DNA from: Gemmatimonadales bacterium
GTDB lineage: Bacteria > Gemmatimonadota > Gemmatimonadetes > Gemmatimonadales > GWC2-71-9
Length of the DNA: 35,938 bases
NCBI GenBank assembly: GCA_013694695.1
Contig: JACDBX010000128.1
Span: 1 to 35,938 of the forward strand
Direction: 5' to 3'
Part shown: piece by piece, positions 8,027 to 17,085 of the stretch
Numbering within the stretch: position 1 is the first letter of the stretch
Layout of the letters: each line of letters starts with the position of its first letter
Made by a program: the position numbers and the translations under genes
Notes under the pieces: model-generated
Databases searched by the model: none
Told to the model about the DNA's origin: nothing
The model's input: only the letters and a program-made list of their open reading frames with translations

Positions 8027-10188
8027 GGCCGGAGCCTCAGCGCACGTTCGACGCCCTCGGCGACCGCCTCAGCCTGAACTGCGCGCGTGGTGTCGCCCAT
8101 TTCGAGCAGCATCGGCGCGAATCCGCCGTACACGATGCCGTAGAGCGAGAGGATCGATGCCGACGGCATATCGACCCAGCCGCGGGTCCGCGGGCGGGCC
8201 GCGGCTTCGGGGTGGTAGACCCCGAACAGGAGTGCACGGGTGCGCTCGACATCCATCGGCCCGAGTGTGGGCGAGTTGACGATCGAACCCCCAAGTTGGA
8301 CGGGCGTCGGCATCAGCTTCCGCACCAGCCCGTGGGTCACGAGATACGGCCCCAATCCAAGGGTGTTGTCGGGGTACGCGCCATCGCTCCATGAGAAGAA
8401 GATCGGGCGGATCCCGAGATTGTCGCGAATCAGCAGGATGGTCGCAATGTCACTCCGCATCAGGTACTGACCGCCGAAGGTGATCTGCAGCGAGTCGGTG
8501 ACGTTCATCCCCTGGCCCGGGATGGCTGCGATCTCGGGGAGAGCGCTCAGCGAATCGGTGGAGAGCGAAAACGCGGGTGTGGTCGGCATCGTCCAGCCAC
8601 CCGGCGGTGGTGCGACCCCCAGAGGCTGGCCGGCCTGGTCGGTGCCGGGGCGCCAGATGGCCGCCGCCGTCGCCGGGTTGAATGCCTCCTGCGGGCGCCG
8701 ACGGATCTGCCGCAGGTGCCACTCGGTGTTCATCAGCGAGAGATTGGCGAGCGTCACGTCACGCCGCACGCCGAGCACCTCCTGTGCGAACCAGAGCGGG
8801 AAGGTGTCGTTGTCGCCAGCGGTGATCAGGATGCCGTACGGTTCGACCGACTCCAGGATGTCGATCGCGAAGTCCCGCGCCAGCGTCTCGTGCGCGCGGG
8901 TGGCAGTGTGCCTGTTGCCGATGATCGGAACCAGCGCCAGCAGCAGCACGGGAGTGCCGGCAAGCCAGCGATTGCGATCGGTCGCGCGGGGGCCGAGCCA
9001 GTCGCCGACGCCGCGGATGATCGCAGCGAAGGCCGCGGCGAACAGCACGCCGGCGAACGCAAACGATGCGATGAAGAAGTAGTCGCGTTCGCGCACCTCG
9101 CGCATGTCCTGCGTGATGCCGCCGTCGCCGGGCCGGTACGAGAAGCCATAGCGGAAGTTGAGGTAATAGATCAGGAGCAGCGTGAGGGTGAAGAGCAGCG
9201 CCGCGGCCGAGATGCCGGCCCGCTTGTCACGCCGGAACAGCGCCACCAGTCCGCTCAGGCCCAGGAAGGTGAACAGAGCCGTCGCGACCCGGGAGAACCC
9301 GCCGAGATCGCGACCCCATTGCCATGACCAGTACTGCCAGTACATGGCGAGCTGGGCCGGGAAGTCGGCCATGCGCTCCGTCACCGGCGGCTTGCCGTAC
9401 TGCACGCGCCCGAGCACGTCGGACAGCGCCTTGGAAAAGAACCCAGCCGGCTCGCCCTCGTTGATCGGCGGGTACTGTCCGGCCCGGATGGGGAGATACA
9501 CATAGTTGATCGAGAGGCCGACGACCACCGCCAGCGCGGCGGCGGCGATCACCCGCGGGCGCATGATCACCCGCCAATCGGTCATCATCACGTAGATGCC
9601 GATAACGGGCGCGGCCAGCACGCCCATCATGTGATTGGTCGAGGTCAGGGCGAGGAGGTAGATCGCGGCAACGAGCCACCGGTCGCGGCGCTGGCCGACA
9701 GGCTCATCGGCCCAGCGGACGACGCACCACACCGTGAGCGCGAGTGACAGCAGCGAAATCGTGTACACCTTCTCGTTGACCGTCGACTGATTCCAGACAG
9801 TCCACGCAGCCGCCGAGGCGAGGATCCCGGCGAATGCCGCCGCGATCCGCGGACCGCGGGACGGCAGGATCGCGCGTGTCCAGCGCTCGGCAACGAGAAA
9901 CCAGAAGGCCGCTCCACCGGCGCTTGTCGCGGCTGCGAAGAGGTTGATCCGCATCGCGTAGTCACTGACCATCGGGATCAGCCCCCACACGTGCGCCATC
10001 AGCGTGAACAGCGGATTGCCTGGCGGGTGCGGGATCCCCAGCACCTTTGCGGCTGCGATGTATTCGGAGGTGTCCCAGAACGCCGTCGTGGGGGCCAGCG
10101 TGATGATGTACAGGATCATCACCACGACGAAGGTCCCGAGGGCCCAGATGTAGGGCGGGCGTTCGGTGGGGGTAGCGGTGGCGGTCAC
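8023..10188 (-). CDS. DUF2723 multi-pass membrane protein (TMEM260-like, putative GT-C glycosyltransferase)
   Basis: A 721-residue integral membrane protein. The N-terminal ~450 residues contain many hydrophobic helices, and the conserved opening FWDTSEYIAAAKVLGIPHPPG, just after the first helix, is the hallmark of the DUF2723 family. The C-terminal part is soluble-looking with SAGDND-type segments (ITAGDNDTFPLWF). The eukaryotic relative TMEM260 is a protein O-mannosyltransferase, so a polyprenyl-sugar-dependent glycosyltransferase role is plausible by family but not shown here. It overlaps the YCF48-like gene by four bases. A 73-bp gap separates its start from the purH stop. Confidence 0.85.
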   Translation of the reverse strand: MTATATPTERPPYIWALGTFVVVMILYIITLAPTTAFWDTSEYIAAAKVLGIPHPPGNPLFTLMAHVWGLIPMVSDYAMRINLFAAATSAGGAAFWFLVAERWTRAILPSRGPRIAAAFAGILASAAAWTVWNQSTVNEKVYTISLLSLALTVWCVVRWADEPVGQRRDRWLVAAIYLLALTSTNHMMGVLAAPVIGIYVMMTDWRVIMRPRVIAAAALAVVVGLSINYVYLPIRAGQYPPINEGEPAGFFSKALSDVLGRVQYGKPPVTERMADFPAQLAMYWQYWSWQWGRDLGGFSRVATALFTFLGLSGLVALFRRDKRAGISAAALLFTLTLLLIYYLNFRYGFSYRPGDGGITQDMREVRERDYFFIASFAFAGVLFAAAFAAIIRGVGDWLGPRATDRNRWLAGTPVLLLALVPIIGNRHTATRAHETLARDFAIDILESVEPYGILITAGDNDTFPLWFAQEVLGVRRDVTLANLSLMNTEWHLRQIRRRPQEAFNPATAAAIWRPGTDQAGQPLGVAPPPGGWTMPTTPAFSLSTDSLSALPEIAAIPGQGMNVTDSLQITFGGQYLMRSDIATILLIRDNLGIRPIFFSWSDGAYPDNTLGLGPYLVTHGLVRKLMPTPVQLGGSIVNSPTLGPMDVERTRALLFGVYHPEAAARPRTRGWVDMPSASILSLYGIVYGGFAPMLLEMGDTTRAVQAEAVAEGVERALRLRP

Positions 10189-10261
10189 GTGCTTCTCCGT
10201 TTGTGCTGTGTCGAGCAGGATCGTCTTGCGTCCCGCCTGATGCGTGTTGCGCGCTGTCCGA

Positions 10262-11791
10262 TCAATGCCTGAACATCCTCACGCCGGTCATCACCATTGC
10301 CAGGTCGAGCCGGTCGGCTGCTGCGATCACCTCGGCGTCGCGCAGCGATCCACCCGGCTGGATGATCGCCCTTACCCCGGCCTTGGCCGCTTGCTCGACC
10401 CCATCGGCAAAGGGAAAGAACCCGTCGGAGGCGAGCGCGGCGCCGTCGATCGGGTGTCCGGCCTGCGCCGCCTTGTGGGCGGCCAGGAATGATGCATCGA
10501 CCCGGCTCATCTGCCCGGCCCCGATGCCGATCACCTGTTCATCGCGCACCAGCACGATCGCATTCGACTTGACCGTGGAGACAGCTGCCCACGCGAACCG
10601 CAGGTCGAACAGCTCCTCGTCGGTCGGCTGGCGCCGGGTGGCCACGGTCCACGCAGTCTCGGACGGGTCGAATCGAAACTGGTCCTGGATCAGGAAACCG
10701 CCGCGCAGGCGCTTCCAGTCGAGCTTGCCGTGTCCGGTTGCCACGGGCAGCTCGACGACCCTGAGGTTCTTCTTCTCGGCCAATCGCTCAAGGGCGTCGG
10801 CGTGGAACGCGGGCGCCACCACGACCTCGATGAACAGGTCGGCCATGGCGTCGGCCGCCGCGCTATCAACCACGGTGTTGAAGGCGATCACCGAACCGAA
10901 TGCCGACACCGGATCGGTGGCGCGCGCACGGGTAAAGGCGTCGCTGGCGCTGCGGCCTAGTGCGAGCCCGCAGGGGGTGGTGTGCTTGATGATCGCGCAC
11001 GCAACGCGATTGCCCCACGCGCTCACCGCCTGCATGGCCGCGTCGAGGTCGAGCAGGTTGTTGAAGGAGAGTTCCTTCCCCTGGCGCTGTGCCAGGTCGC
11101 CGATGCCTCGCGGCTCCTCGGTGGCGTAGAGTGCAGCGCGCTGCTGCGGATTCTCGCCGTAGCGCAGCACCATGCGGCGCTCCATGGCCAGCGTGACGCG
11201 ATCGGGGAGCGCGGTCGCCGAGGGCGTGAGGTATCCCGCCACCGCGTTGTCGTACTCGGCGGCGTGGGTGAAGACCTTGGCAGCGAAATCACGCCGGACC
11301 TCGAGCGGTATGCCGCCTGCAGCCAACAGGTCGAGGACGCGGGGATAGTCCCGCGCATCAACGACCGGCAGCACGAATTCGAAGTTCTTGGCTGCGGAAC
11401 GCAGCATCGACGGGCCGCCAATGTCGATGTTCTCGATGGCGTCCTCGAAGCGGACATTGGGGTCGGCAACCGTCGCCTGGAACGGATAGAGGTTGACCAC
11501 CACCATGTCGAACCGGGCGAGCTGATGCTGGGCGAGCTGCCGCACGTGCTCGGGGCGATCCGGGCGCGCCAGCAGGCCGGCGTGCACCGCGGGATGCAGC
11601 GTCTTTACTCGTCCATCGAGGATTTCGGGGAATCCGGTGACCTGGTCAACCGGTGTGACCGGCACCCCGGACTCGTGGAGCAGTGCCGCTGTGCCGCCGG
11701 TCGAGACAATCTCCCATCCGAGGCGGACCAGTGCCTCGGCGAACGGGGCGATTCCACGCTTGTCGCTCACCGATATCAGTGCACGGGGCAT
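10262..11791 (-). CDS. purH: Bifunctional AICAR formyltransferase / IMP cyclohydrolase
   Basis: Catalyses the last two steps of de novo purine synthesis (AICAR to FAICAR to IMP) in the cytosol. The N-terminal cyclohydrolase (MGS-like) domain begins MPRALISVSDKRGIAPFAEAL and contains STGGTAALL and GRVKTLHPAVHAGLL. The C-terminal transformylase domain has RYGENPQQRAAL, ELSFNNLLDLDAA and KHTTPCGLA, and ends with AIIQPGGSLRDAEVIAAAD. At 509 residues it is complete. Its start lies 31 bp after the purN stop on the same strand, so the two purine genes likely form an operon. Confidence 0.97.
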   Translation of the reverse strand: MPRALISVSDKRGIAPFAEALVRLGWEIVSTGGTAALLHESGVPVTPVDQVTGFPEILDGRVKTLHPAVHAGLLARPDRPEHVRQLAQHQLARFDMVVVNLYPFQATVADPNVRFEDAIENIDIGGPSMLRSAAKNFEFVLPVVDARDYPRVLDLLAAGGIPLEVRRDFAAKVFTHAAEYDNAVAGYLTPSATALPDRVTLAMERRMVLRYGENPQQRAALYATEEPRGIGDLAQRQGKELSFNNLLDLDAAMQAVSAWGNRVACAIIKHTTPCGLALGRSASDAFTRARATDPVSAFGSVIAFNTVVDSAAADAMADLFIEVVVAPAFHADALERLAEKKNLRVVELPVATGHGKLDWKRLRGGFLIQDQFRFDPSETAWTVATRRQPTDEELFDLRFAWAAVSTVKSNAIVLVRDEQVIGIGAGQMSRVDASFLAAHKAAQAGHPIDGAALASDGFFPFADGVEQAAKAGVRAIIQPGGSLRDAEVIAAADRLDLAMVMTGVRMFRH

Positions 11792-11822
11792 CCAGCGCCC
11801 TCCCTTTGCGGCGCGACGGCCG

Positions 11823-12410
11823 TCAGGTGAATTCGAACGGGACCGGCCGCCCGGCCCCTGCGGCGGCCCTGACTGCGGCGGGAAGGAGGCGATGCTCCAC
11901 CGCCAGAACCCGCTCCGCCAGCGTTTCCGCAGTGTCGGCCGCCGTCACCGCGACACGACCCGCACCGAGCACTGCTCCGCGGTCGTAGATCTCATCCACC
12001 AGGTGTACCGTCGCCCCTGAGTGCGGATCCCCGGCCGCCAGCACGGCCGCATGAACTCGGCCGCCGTACATCCCCGAACCTCCATGAAGCGGCAACAGGG
12101 CCGGATGGATGTTGATGATCCGTCCCGCCCACGCACCTACTACTTCCGACGGCACCAGTTTCAGGTAGCCGGCCAGCACCAGCAGATTGGCGCGGGCCAG
12201 ATCAAGAAGCCGCATCCATTCCGAGGCGTCCCGATAATCGTCCAGCCGGTGTGCCGCGATGCCGCGCGCGGCCGCATGAGCGAGTGCCGGGGCCTGCCTG
12301 TCACTGATGGCGAGAACGACCCGCGCCACGTCGTCAGTGGAAAGGTCGTCAACGAGAGCCGTCAGGTTCGATCCCCGGCCCGAAACGGCCACAGCGACGC
12401 GATAAGGCAC
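11823..12410 (-). CDS. purN: Phosphoribosylglycinamide formyltransferase
   Basis: Folate-dependent GART transformylase, the third step of de novo purine synthesis. The N-terminus RVAVAVSGRGSNLTALVD is the phosphate-binding loop of PurN. The catalytic signature NIHPALLPLHGG (about residues 99-110) supplies the active-site His, and GATVHLVDEIYDRGAVL provides the conserved Asp region. Length (195 aa) is normal. Upstream of its start lies the 103-bp gap holding the heptad-repeat hairpin, so transcription from the gmhB side would have to cross that structure. Confidence 0.96.
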   Translation of the reverse strand: MPYRVAVAVSGRGSNLTALVDDLSTDDVARVVLAISDRQAPALAHAAARGIAAHRLDDYRDASEWMRLLDLARANLLVLAGYLKLVPSEVVGAWAGRIINIHPALLPLHGGSGMYGGRVHAAVLAAGDPHSGATVHLVDEIYDRGAVLGAGRVAVTAADTAETLAERVLAVEHRLLPAAVRAAAGAGRPVPFEFT

Positions 12411-12440
12411 AGCCGTGAAAGATAGTGGAAAGAGGGGATA

Positions 12441-12516
12441 GCCGAGAGCCGTTAGCCGTAAGGCGTAAGCCGTAGGCCGAAGCTCCTTACGGCTTGTGGC
12501 TATGGCCGAGTGGCTA
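12441..12516. repeat. Heptad-repeat hairpin element A (7-bp period, inverted pair)
   Basis: Six consecutive 7-mers run without a gap from 12441 to 12482: GCCGAGA, GCCGTTA, GCCGTAA, GGCGTAA, GCCGTAG, GCCGAAG. After a 4-base turn, four inverted 7-mers follow: TTACGGC, TTGTGGC, TATGGCC, GAGTGGC. The inverted units are reverse complements of the same family, so the element can form a long imperfect hairpin. It fills the gap between purN and gmhB and reaches the gmhB stop codon. There is no trailing T-run in either direction, so it is not a classic intrinsic terminator. Confidence 0.85.
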
Positions 12517-13056
12517 GTTCCATGATCCTAGGATCATGGCTACGGCCGTCCCAAGATCGGCCACGACCGAAATGCCAAGCCGGCCGGCGGCCTCCTCGTG
12601 TTTCTTGCCTTCGCCGGTGAGGACCAGCACGGACCGGGCTCCGAGGCCGGCAGCCGCGGTGACGTCGCTGATCCGGTCGCCGATGCACCAACTGGCGGCG
12701 AGGTCGAGGTCGAGGCGCGCCGCAGCCTCCCGGTGGAGTCCGGTCGCTGGTTTCCGGCAGGCGCATCCCGCATCGGGGAGGTGCGGGCAGAAGAACGCGC
12801 CGTCGGTTGAAGCGCCGGCCGCGGCGAGTTGCCGAGCGAGTTCGACCTGCACCGCGTCGTAGTCGCTCACGGCGAACTTCCCGCGACCGATTCCCGACTG
12901 ATTGGTGATGATGACGCGAGCAAATCCAGCGGCATCGAGCTCCACCAACGCTGCGGCCACACCGTCGATCAATCGCACATGGTGGGGCGAGGCCAGATAG
13001 CCGGGGTCGTGCACCAGCGTGCCGTCGCGGTCGAGAAAGATGGCGGGACGGGTCAC
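12514..13056 (-). CDS. gmhB: HAD-family D-glycero-D-manno-heptose-1,7-bisphosphate phosphatase-like
   Basis: HAD phosphatase of the GmhB/HisB-N type, which removes the C7 phosphate in ADP-heptose (LPS core) synthesis. Motif I is FLDRDGTLVHD (about residues 7-17), motif II TNQSGIGRG, and motif IV CIGDRISDV. The structural zinc site CPHLPDAGCACRKP is diagnostic for GmhB and HisB-N. At 180 residues it is full length. I chose the GTG at 13056 because it sits 4 bp after the upstream stop and begins directly at the conserved strand; the longer ORF-track N-terminus is a shadow of the neighbour. Its last codons overlap a perfect 20-bp palindrome. A histidinol phosphatase or other sugar phosphatase role is possible. 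Confidence 0.88.
   Translation of the reverse strand: MTRPAIFLDRDGTLVHDPGYLASPHHVRLIDGVAAALVELDAAGFARVIITNQSGIGRGKFAVSDYDAVQVELARQLAAAGASTDGAFFCPHLPDAGCACRKPATGLHREAAARLDLDLAASWCIGDRISDVTAAAGLGARSVLVLTGEGKKHEEAAGRLGISVVADLGTAVAMILGSWN
12520..12539. repeat. Perfect 20-bp palindrome at gmhB 3' end
   Basis: CCATGATCCTAGGATCATGG is identical to its reverse complement over all 20 bases and encodes the last codons of gmhB (MILGSW). It abuts heptad element A. It has no loop and no T-run. Confidence 0.9.
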
Positions 13057-13060
13057 CCGC

Positions 13061-14419
13061 TCAGCGCCGGGGCCGTCCGACCACGGTGTCGCGTGGTGGC
13101 GGAGTGGGAAGCGGCGCGGGCGGAATGACGCCGCCGGCTGCGCGTACGGAGTCGGCGCGGATCGAGTCGGCGCGCACCTTTGCCGAATCGGCTTTCGCGG
13201 AATCGGTACGTGCCTTGAGTGTGTCGACGGGCGGCGGCTTCGGCACATCGAGCGTGCCACGCACCGAATCGGCGACCGCGCCGCCGAGTGCGCGGACACT
13301 GCGCACGATCACTGCGTAGCGAGTGCCGGCGACGAGCGGATTGCGGACGCGGACCACCAGCTGGGTTGAGATTTTCGGGCGTTTCTGTTCCAGCGTGTCG
13401 GGCGCCGCAGCCCGCGCTGCCGGGGCGCGCACTGGAGCGGCGCGCGCCGGTACGCGCGGAACGGCAGTGGTGTCCGCGCGTCTGGTCGTATCGGCTGCGG
13501 GAATCGGTGCAATCGCCCGCTTGTACAGCGAGTCGTGCATCGCGCGCGGCAGTGCGGTGATCGGACCGGCACTCGCGGAGTCGTCGAGCGCACGCACGAC
13601 GATGCCATCTGCTTCGATGCGCAGTGCAGGATCGACCGGCTGGGTGAGCGTTATGCTGATCGACAGCGAGTCCAGCCGGGTAACATCGGTCGCCCGCGGC
13701 GGCAGGGTGTCACGCTGGAATGCCCAAACTTCGCCGACGTTGCCGTTGCCGGCGGCGGTGCGCACGGTGTCCCACGCCTCGCGCCCGCCGCGGCGACGAT
13801 TGCGGTCCTGGTCGACGGTGATACCAACCAGATACTCGCCGTCCGGGAGCGGTCCGAACCGAAACCGCCCGGTTGAATCCGCCACGGTGCGGTAGACGAG
13901 TGAATCGGGAAGGAGTGTCGCTTCCACCAGTGCAAGCGCCGCGGGGCGGCTCGCTCCCCAGTCAACGGCGCGGCCGACCAACACATGGGTCGGCAACGGC
14001 CCACCGGTGGCAAAGGTGACGGCAGTGGCGGTGTCGGTCCGGTTGTCCCGCAGGTCGCGGACGCCCGGCGCAAGCTCCACCCGGTACACGGTGTTCGGCC
14101 GCCACCCGCCTTGGGGCCGCACCGAGATCCGATTGCGATGCCAGGTAACGCGGGGCACATCGTCGCCGGGCGACAGCGTGACCAGGCGCTCGAGGTCGCC
14201 GGTGCCCAATCCGAAGTTGGGCTGGCCGCCCTCCGAGATGACCTCGTCGAACTGAAACTCGACCCAGCCATCGAATCCCTCGATGACGGCGATCGATTCC
14301 GGAGTGGTCGCGATCAGCAGTGGCGCCCGCGCGTCGGGCGGGCCACCTGGCGGCGGCGCCATGCGTGCGCATGCGACGGCAACTGCCGCCGCAAGGACGA
14401 GCGGGAGCTGCTTCTTCAT
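13061..14419 (-). CDS. Ig-like (SbsA-type) domain lipoprotein
   Basis: Predicted surface or periplasmic lipoprotein, 452 residues. The ATG at 14419 overlaps the valS stop (ATGA) and begins MKKQLPLVLAAAVAVAC, a signal peptide with a probable lipid-attachment Cys at residue 17. Residues ~30-130 look like a bacterial Ig-like SbsA-type domain (VEFQFDEVISEGG ... NTVYRVELAPGVRDLRDN). A second beta domain follows (TGRFRFGPLPDGEYLVGITVD, prealbumin-like). The C-terminus is low-complexity, with repeated ADS-x-R/K units (DSAKADSAKVRADSIRADS) and Pro-rich ends. The ORF track extends the frame 236 codons into valS; that part is a shadow. No enzyme activity is implied. Confidence 0.8.
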   Translation of the reverse strand: MKKQLPLVLAAAVAVACARMAPPPGGPPDARAPLLIATTPESIAVIEGFDGWVEFQFDEVISEGGQPNFGLGTGDLERLVTLSPGDDVPRVTWHRNRISVRPQGGWRPNTVYRVELAPGVRDLRDNRTDTATAVTFATGGPLPTHVLVGRAVDWGASRPAALALVEATLLPDSLVYRTVADSTGRFRFGPLPDGEYLVGITVDQDRNRRRGGREAWDTVRTAAGNGNVGEVWAFQRDTLPPRATDVTRLDSLSISITLTQPVDPALRIEADGIVVRALDDSASAGPITALPRAMHDSLYKRAIAPIPAADTTRRADTTAVPRVPARAAPVRAPAARAAAPDTLEQKRPKISTQLVVRVRNPLVAGTRYAVIVRSVRALGGAVADSVRGTLDVPKPPPVDTLKARTDSAKADSAKVRADSIRADSVRAAGGVIPPAPLPTPPPRDTVVGRPRR

Positions 14420-17085
14420 GTGTCGCATCCCATCGCGCGTCGCTTCTCGCGCAGCACCGTGGCCTGGCCGCGCCACGCCGCGAGCTTCTCGCGCTCCTTG
14501 TCGACGATCGCAGTGGGCGCTCGCTCCACGAACGAGGCATTGCCCAGTTTCGATTCCTGCGCAGCCACCAACTGTTCCAGCTTGTCTGCCTCGCCGCCAA
14601 GTCGCGCGCACTCGCGCTCGAGGTCGACCAGGTCGCCGAGCGGCACGGTCACCGTGGTGCCGTCGTCGAGAACGGCGGTGCCACCGACTTCGGTGGGTGC
14701 GGCACCGACCGTGAGGTGCTCCACCTTCGCAAGGCGCTGGATCGTTCCGGCTTCGGCGGCGATGGCACGCTGTGCGGCGTCGCTCGCATCCGATATGGTC
14801 ACATGAACGAGCTTCCCGGGCGCCACGTCGTATTCCGCGCGCAGCACCCGCACCGCGGTGACGATCTCCTGCACCGCGCCGAACTCGCGCAGTGCAGCGG
14901 GATCGGCTCGGGTGCCCCCAGCGATGGGCCATGAAGCGATGCTGATCGACGCGGCGTCGCGCGTCGGGCTCGGCGGCAGGCGCTGCCACAATGTCTCGGT
15001 GATGAACGGCATCACCGGGTGCAGCAGGCGCAGCGCGATGTCGAACACATGTGCAGCCACTGCGCGAGCTGTGTCGCCGCCGCCCTGGGTGCCGTAGAGA
15101 CGCGGCTTGACCTGCTCGAGGTACCAATCGGCAAGGTCAGTCCAGAGGAAGTGGTACACCACCGCGGTGGCTTCGTTGAGCCGGAAGCGTTCATACTCTG
15201 CGGTCGCGTCGGCCACCGTCGCCGCTGCGCGCGCAAGGATCCATCGATCGGCGAGGGCGAGATCGGCATCGGGAATGTCGGAAAGCGGGGGCGCACCCTG
15301 CTCGAGGTGTCCGAGGAGGAAGCGACCGATGTTCCACAGCTTGTTCGCGAAGTTGCGGCCGGGCGCGAACGACACCTCGAGGTCGGCGGGATCGAGGATC
15401 ACGTCGGTGCCGACCGCCATGCCGTTCACCATCGTGTAGCGCAGCGCATCGGCACCGTAACGTTCGATCACCTCGAGAGGATCGATCCCGTTGCCCAGCG
15501 ACTTCGACATCTTGCGATGCAGGGTGTCGCGCACCGTGCCATGCAGGTACACGGTACGGAATGGCACCTCGCCCCGGAACTCGATCCCGGCCATGATCAT
15601 CCGGGCGACCCAGAAGAAGAGGATCTCGGGAGCGGTGACCAGCACCGCGCCGGGGTAGAAGGCGCGCAGATCGGGAGTGTCGTCGGGCCAGCCGAGTGAC
15701 GAGAAGGGTACGAGCCAGCTCGAGAACCAGGTGTCGAGCACGTCCTCGTCCTGTCGCACCGCGCCGCCGCAGTCGGGACACGCGGTCACGTCGGTGCGGC
15801 TGACGATCGTCTCGGTGCAAGCGTCGCAGTACCACACGGGAATGCGGTGGCCCCACCAGAGCTGCCTCGAGATGCACCAATCGCGGATGTTCTCCATCCA
15901 CATCGCGTAGTTGTCGCCCTGACGCTCGGGGAGGAACGACACCTGTCCGTCGCGGTATGCCTGCAGCGCGGGTGCTGCGAGCGGGAGCATCTTCACGAAC
16001 CATTGATCCGAGAGGCGCGGCTCGATCACAGTCCGGCAGCGGTAGCAATGCCCGACCGCGTGATGATGCGGCTCGACCTTTTCGAGCAGGCCCAGGGCCT
16101 CGAACTCCGCCACCACCTGCTTGCGGGCGACGAACCGGTCGAGCCCGCGGAACCGCTCGGGCACGACATCGCTGAGGTGCGCATCGTCGGTCATGATGTC
16201 GATCGACTCGAGCCCATGCCGCCGCCCGATCTCGAAGTCGGTGGGGTCGTGCGCCGGGGTGACCTTGACGGCGCCCGATCCGAACGCGGGGTCGACGGCT
16301 TCGTCGGCCACGACCGGGATCCGCCGGTCGGTGAGCGGCAGCATCAGGTGTGCGCCGATCAGGTCGCGGTAGCGCGGGTCTTCGGGGTGGACCGCGACGC
16401 CGGTGTCGCCGAGCATCGTCTCGGGGCGGGTGGTCGCGACCGTGACGAAGCCGTGACCATCGTCGCGCGGATACCGGAGATGCCAGATGCGGCCCTCCAC
16501 TTCTTCCTTTTCCGCCTCCTCATTGGAGAGCGCGGTGAGGCAGCGCGGGCACCAGTTGATGATGTACTTCCCGCGGTACACCAGCCCCTTCTCGTGGAGT
16601 GCGACGAATACCTCGCGCACCGCAGCGGAGAGGTCGGGGTCGAGCGTGAAGTACGTGCGTGACCAATCGGCGCTCGCGCCGAGTGCATGCAACTGCTGCA
16701 GGATCACGCCGCCGGTTTCCTCGACGAATGCCTTGACGCGGGTGACGAATGCCTCGCGACCGATGTCGAATCGGGTCAGGCCTTCCTTCGCGAGCAGCTT
16801 CTCCACCACGTTCTGGGTCGCGATGCCGGCGTGGTCGGTGCCCGGTACCCAGAGCACGTTGCGACCGCGCATCCGCTCGAAGCGGATCAGCACATCCTGG
16901 ATGGTGTTGTTGAGCCCGTGGCCGGCGTGCAGAACGGCGGTGACGTTCGGAGGAGGGATCTGGATGACGTACGGTTCGCCGGGCGCATCAGCGCTGGCGC
17001 GGTAGAACCCCTGCTCCTGCCACCATTGATAGAGCGGACCCTCGATGGCGCGAGGATCGTACTGGGGGGCAAGCGGCTCGGTCAT
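14416..17085 (-). CDS. valS: Valyl-tRNA synthetase
   Basis: Class I synthetase for tRNA-Val. The HIGH-type motif appears in PPPNVTAVLHAGHGLNNT (about residues 43-60). The editing (CP1) domain includes TTRPETMLGDTGVAVHPEDPRY, and KMSKS is exact in HRKMSKSLGNGIDP (about 530). The anticodon-binding domain and the C-terminal coiled-coil arm (LVDLERECARLGGEADKLEQL ... EREKLAAWRGQ) are complete, for a total of 889 residues. It overlaps both neighbours by 4 bases: the BON gene upstream and the Ig-like lipoprotein gene downstream. Confidence 0.98.
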   Translation of the reverse strand: MTEPLAPQYDPRAIEGPLYQWWQEQGFYRASADAPGEPYVIQIPPPNVTAVLHAGHGLNNTIQDVLIRFERMRGRNVLWVPGTDHAGIATQNVVEKLLAKEGLTRFDIGREAFVTRVKAFVEETGGVILQQLHALGASADWSRTYFTLDPDLSAAVREVFVALHEKGLVYRGKYIINWCPRCLTALSNEEAEKEEVEGRIWHLRYPRDDGHGFVTVATTRPETMLGDTGVAVHPEDPRYRDLIGAHLMLPLTDRRIPVVADEAVDPAFGSGAVKVTPAHDPTDFEIGRRHGLESIDIMTDDAHLSDVVPERFRGLDRFVARKQVVAEFEALGLLEKVEPHHHAVGHCYRCRTVIEPRLSDQWFVKMLPLAAPALQAYRDGQVSFLPERQGDNYAMWMENIRDWCISRQLWWGHRIPVWYCDACTETIVSRTDVTACPDCGGAVRQDEDVLDTWFSSWLVPFSSLGWPDDTPDLRAFYPGAVLVTAPEILFFWVARMIMAGIEFRGEVPFRTVYLHGTVRDTLHRKMSKSLGNGIDPLEVIERYGADALRYTMVNGMAVGTDVILDPADLEVSFAPGRNFANKLWNIGRFLLGHLEQGAPPLSDIPDADLALADRWILARAAATVADATAEYERFRLNEATAVVYHFLWTDLADWYLEQVKPRLYGTQGGGDTARAVAAHVFDIALRLLHPVMPFITETLWQRLPPSPTRDAASISIASWPIAGGTRADPAALREFGAVQEIVTAVRVLRAEYDVAPGKLVHVTISDASDAAQRAIAAEAGTIQRLAKVEHLTVGAAPTEVGGTAVLDDGTTVTVPLGDLVDLERECARLGGEADKLEQLVAAQESKLGNASFVERAPTAIVDKEREKLAAWRGQATVLREKRRAMGCDT

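Noticed and set aside
12520-12539. 20-bp palindrome as an intrinsic terminator
   Set aside because: It has no loop and no U-tract on either strand, and it lies within coding sequence.
14420-15127. N-terminal 236 codons of the 13061-15127 minus-strand ORF
   Set aside because: They lie inside valS in another frame and are Arg/His-rich low-quality sequence; the ATG at 14419 coupled to the valS stop begins a proper signal peptide.
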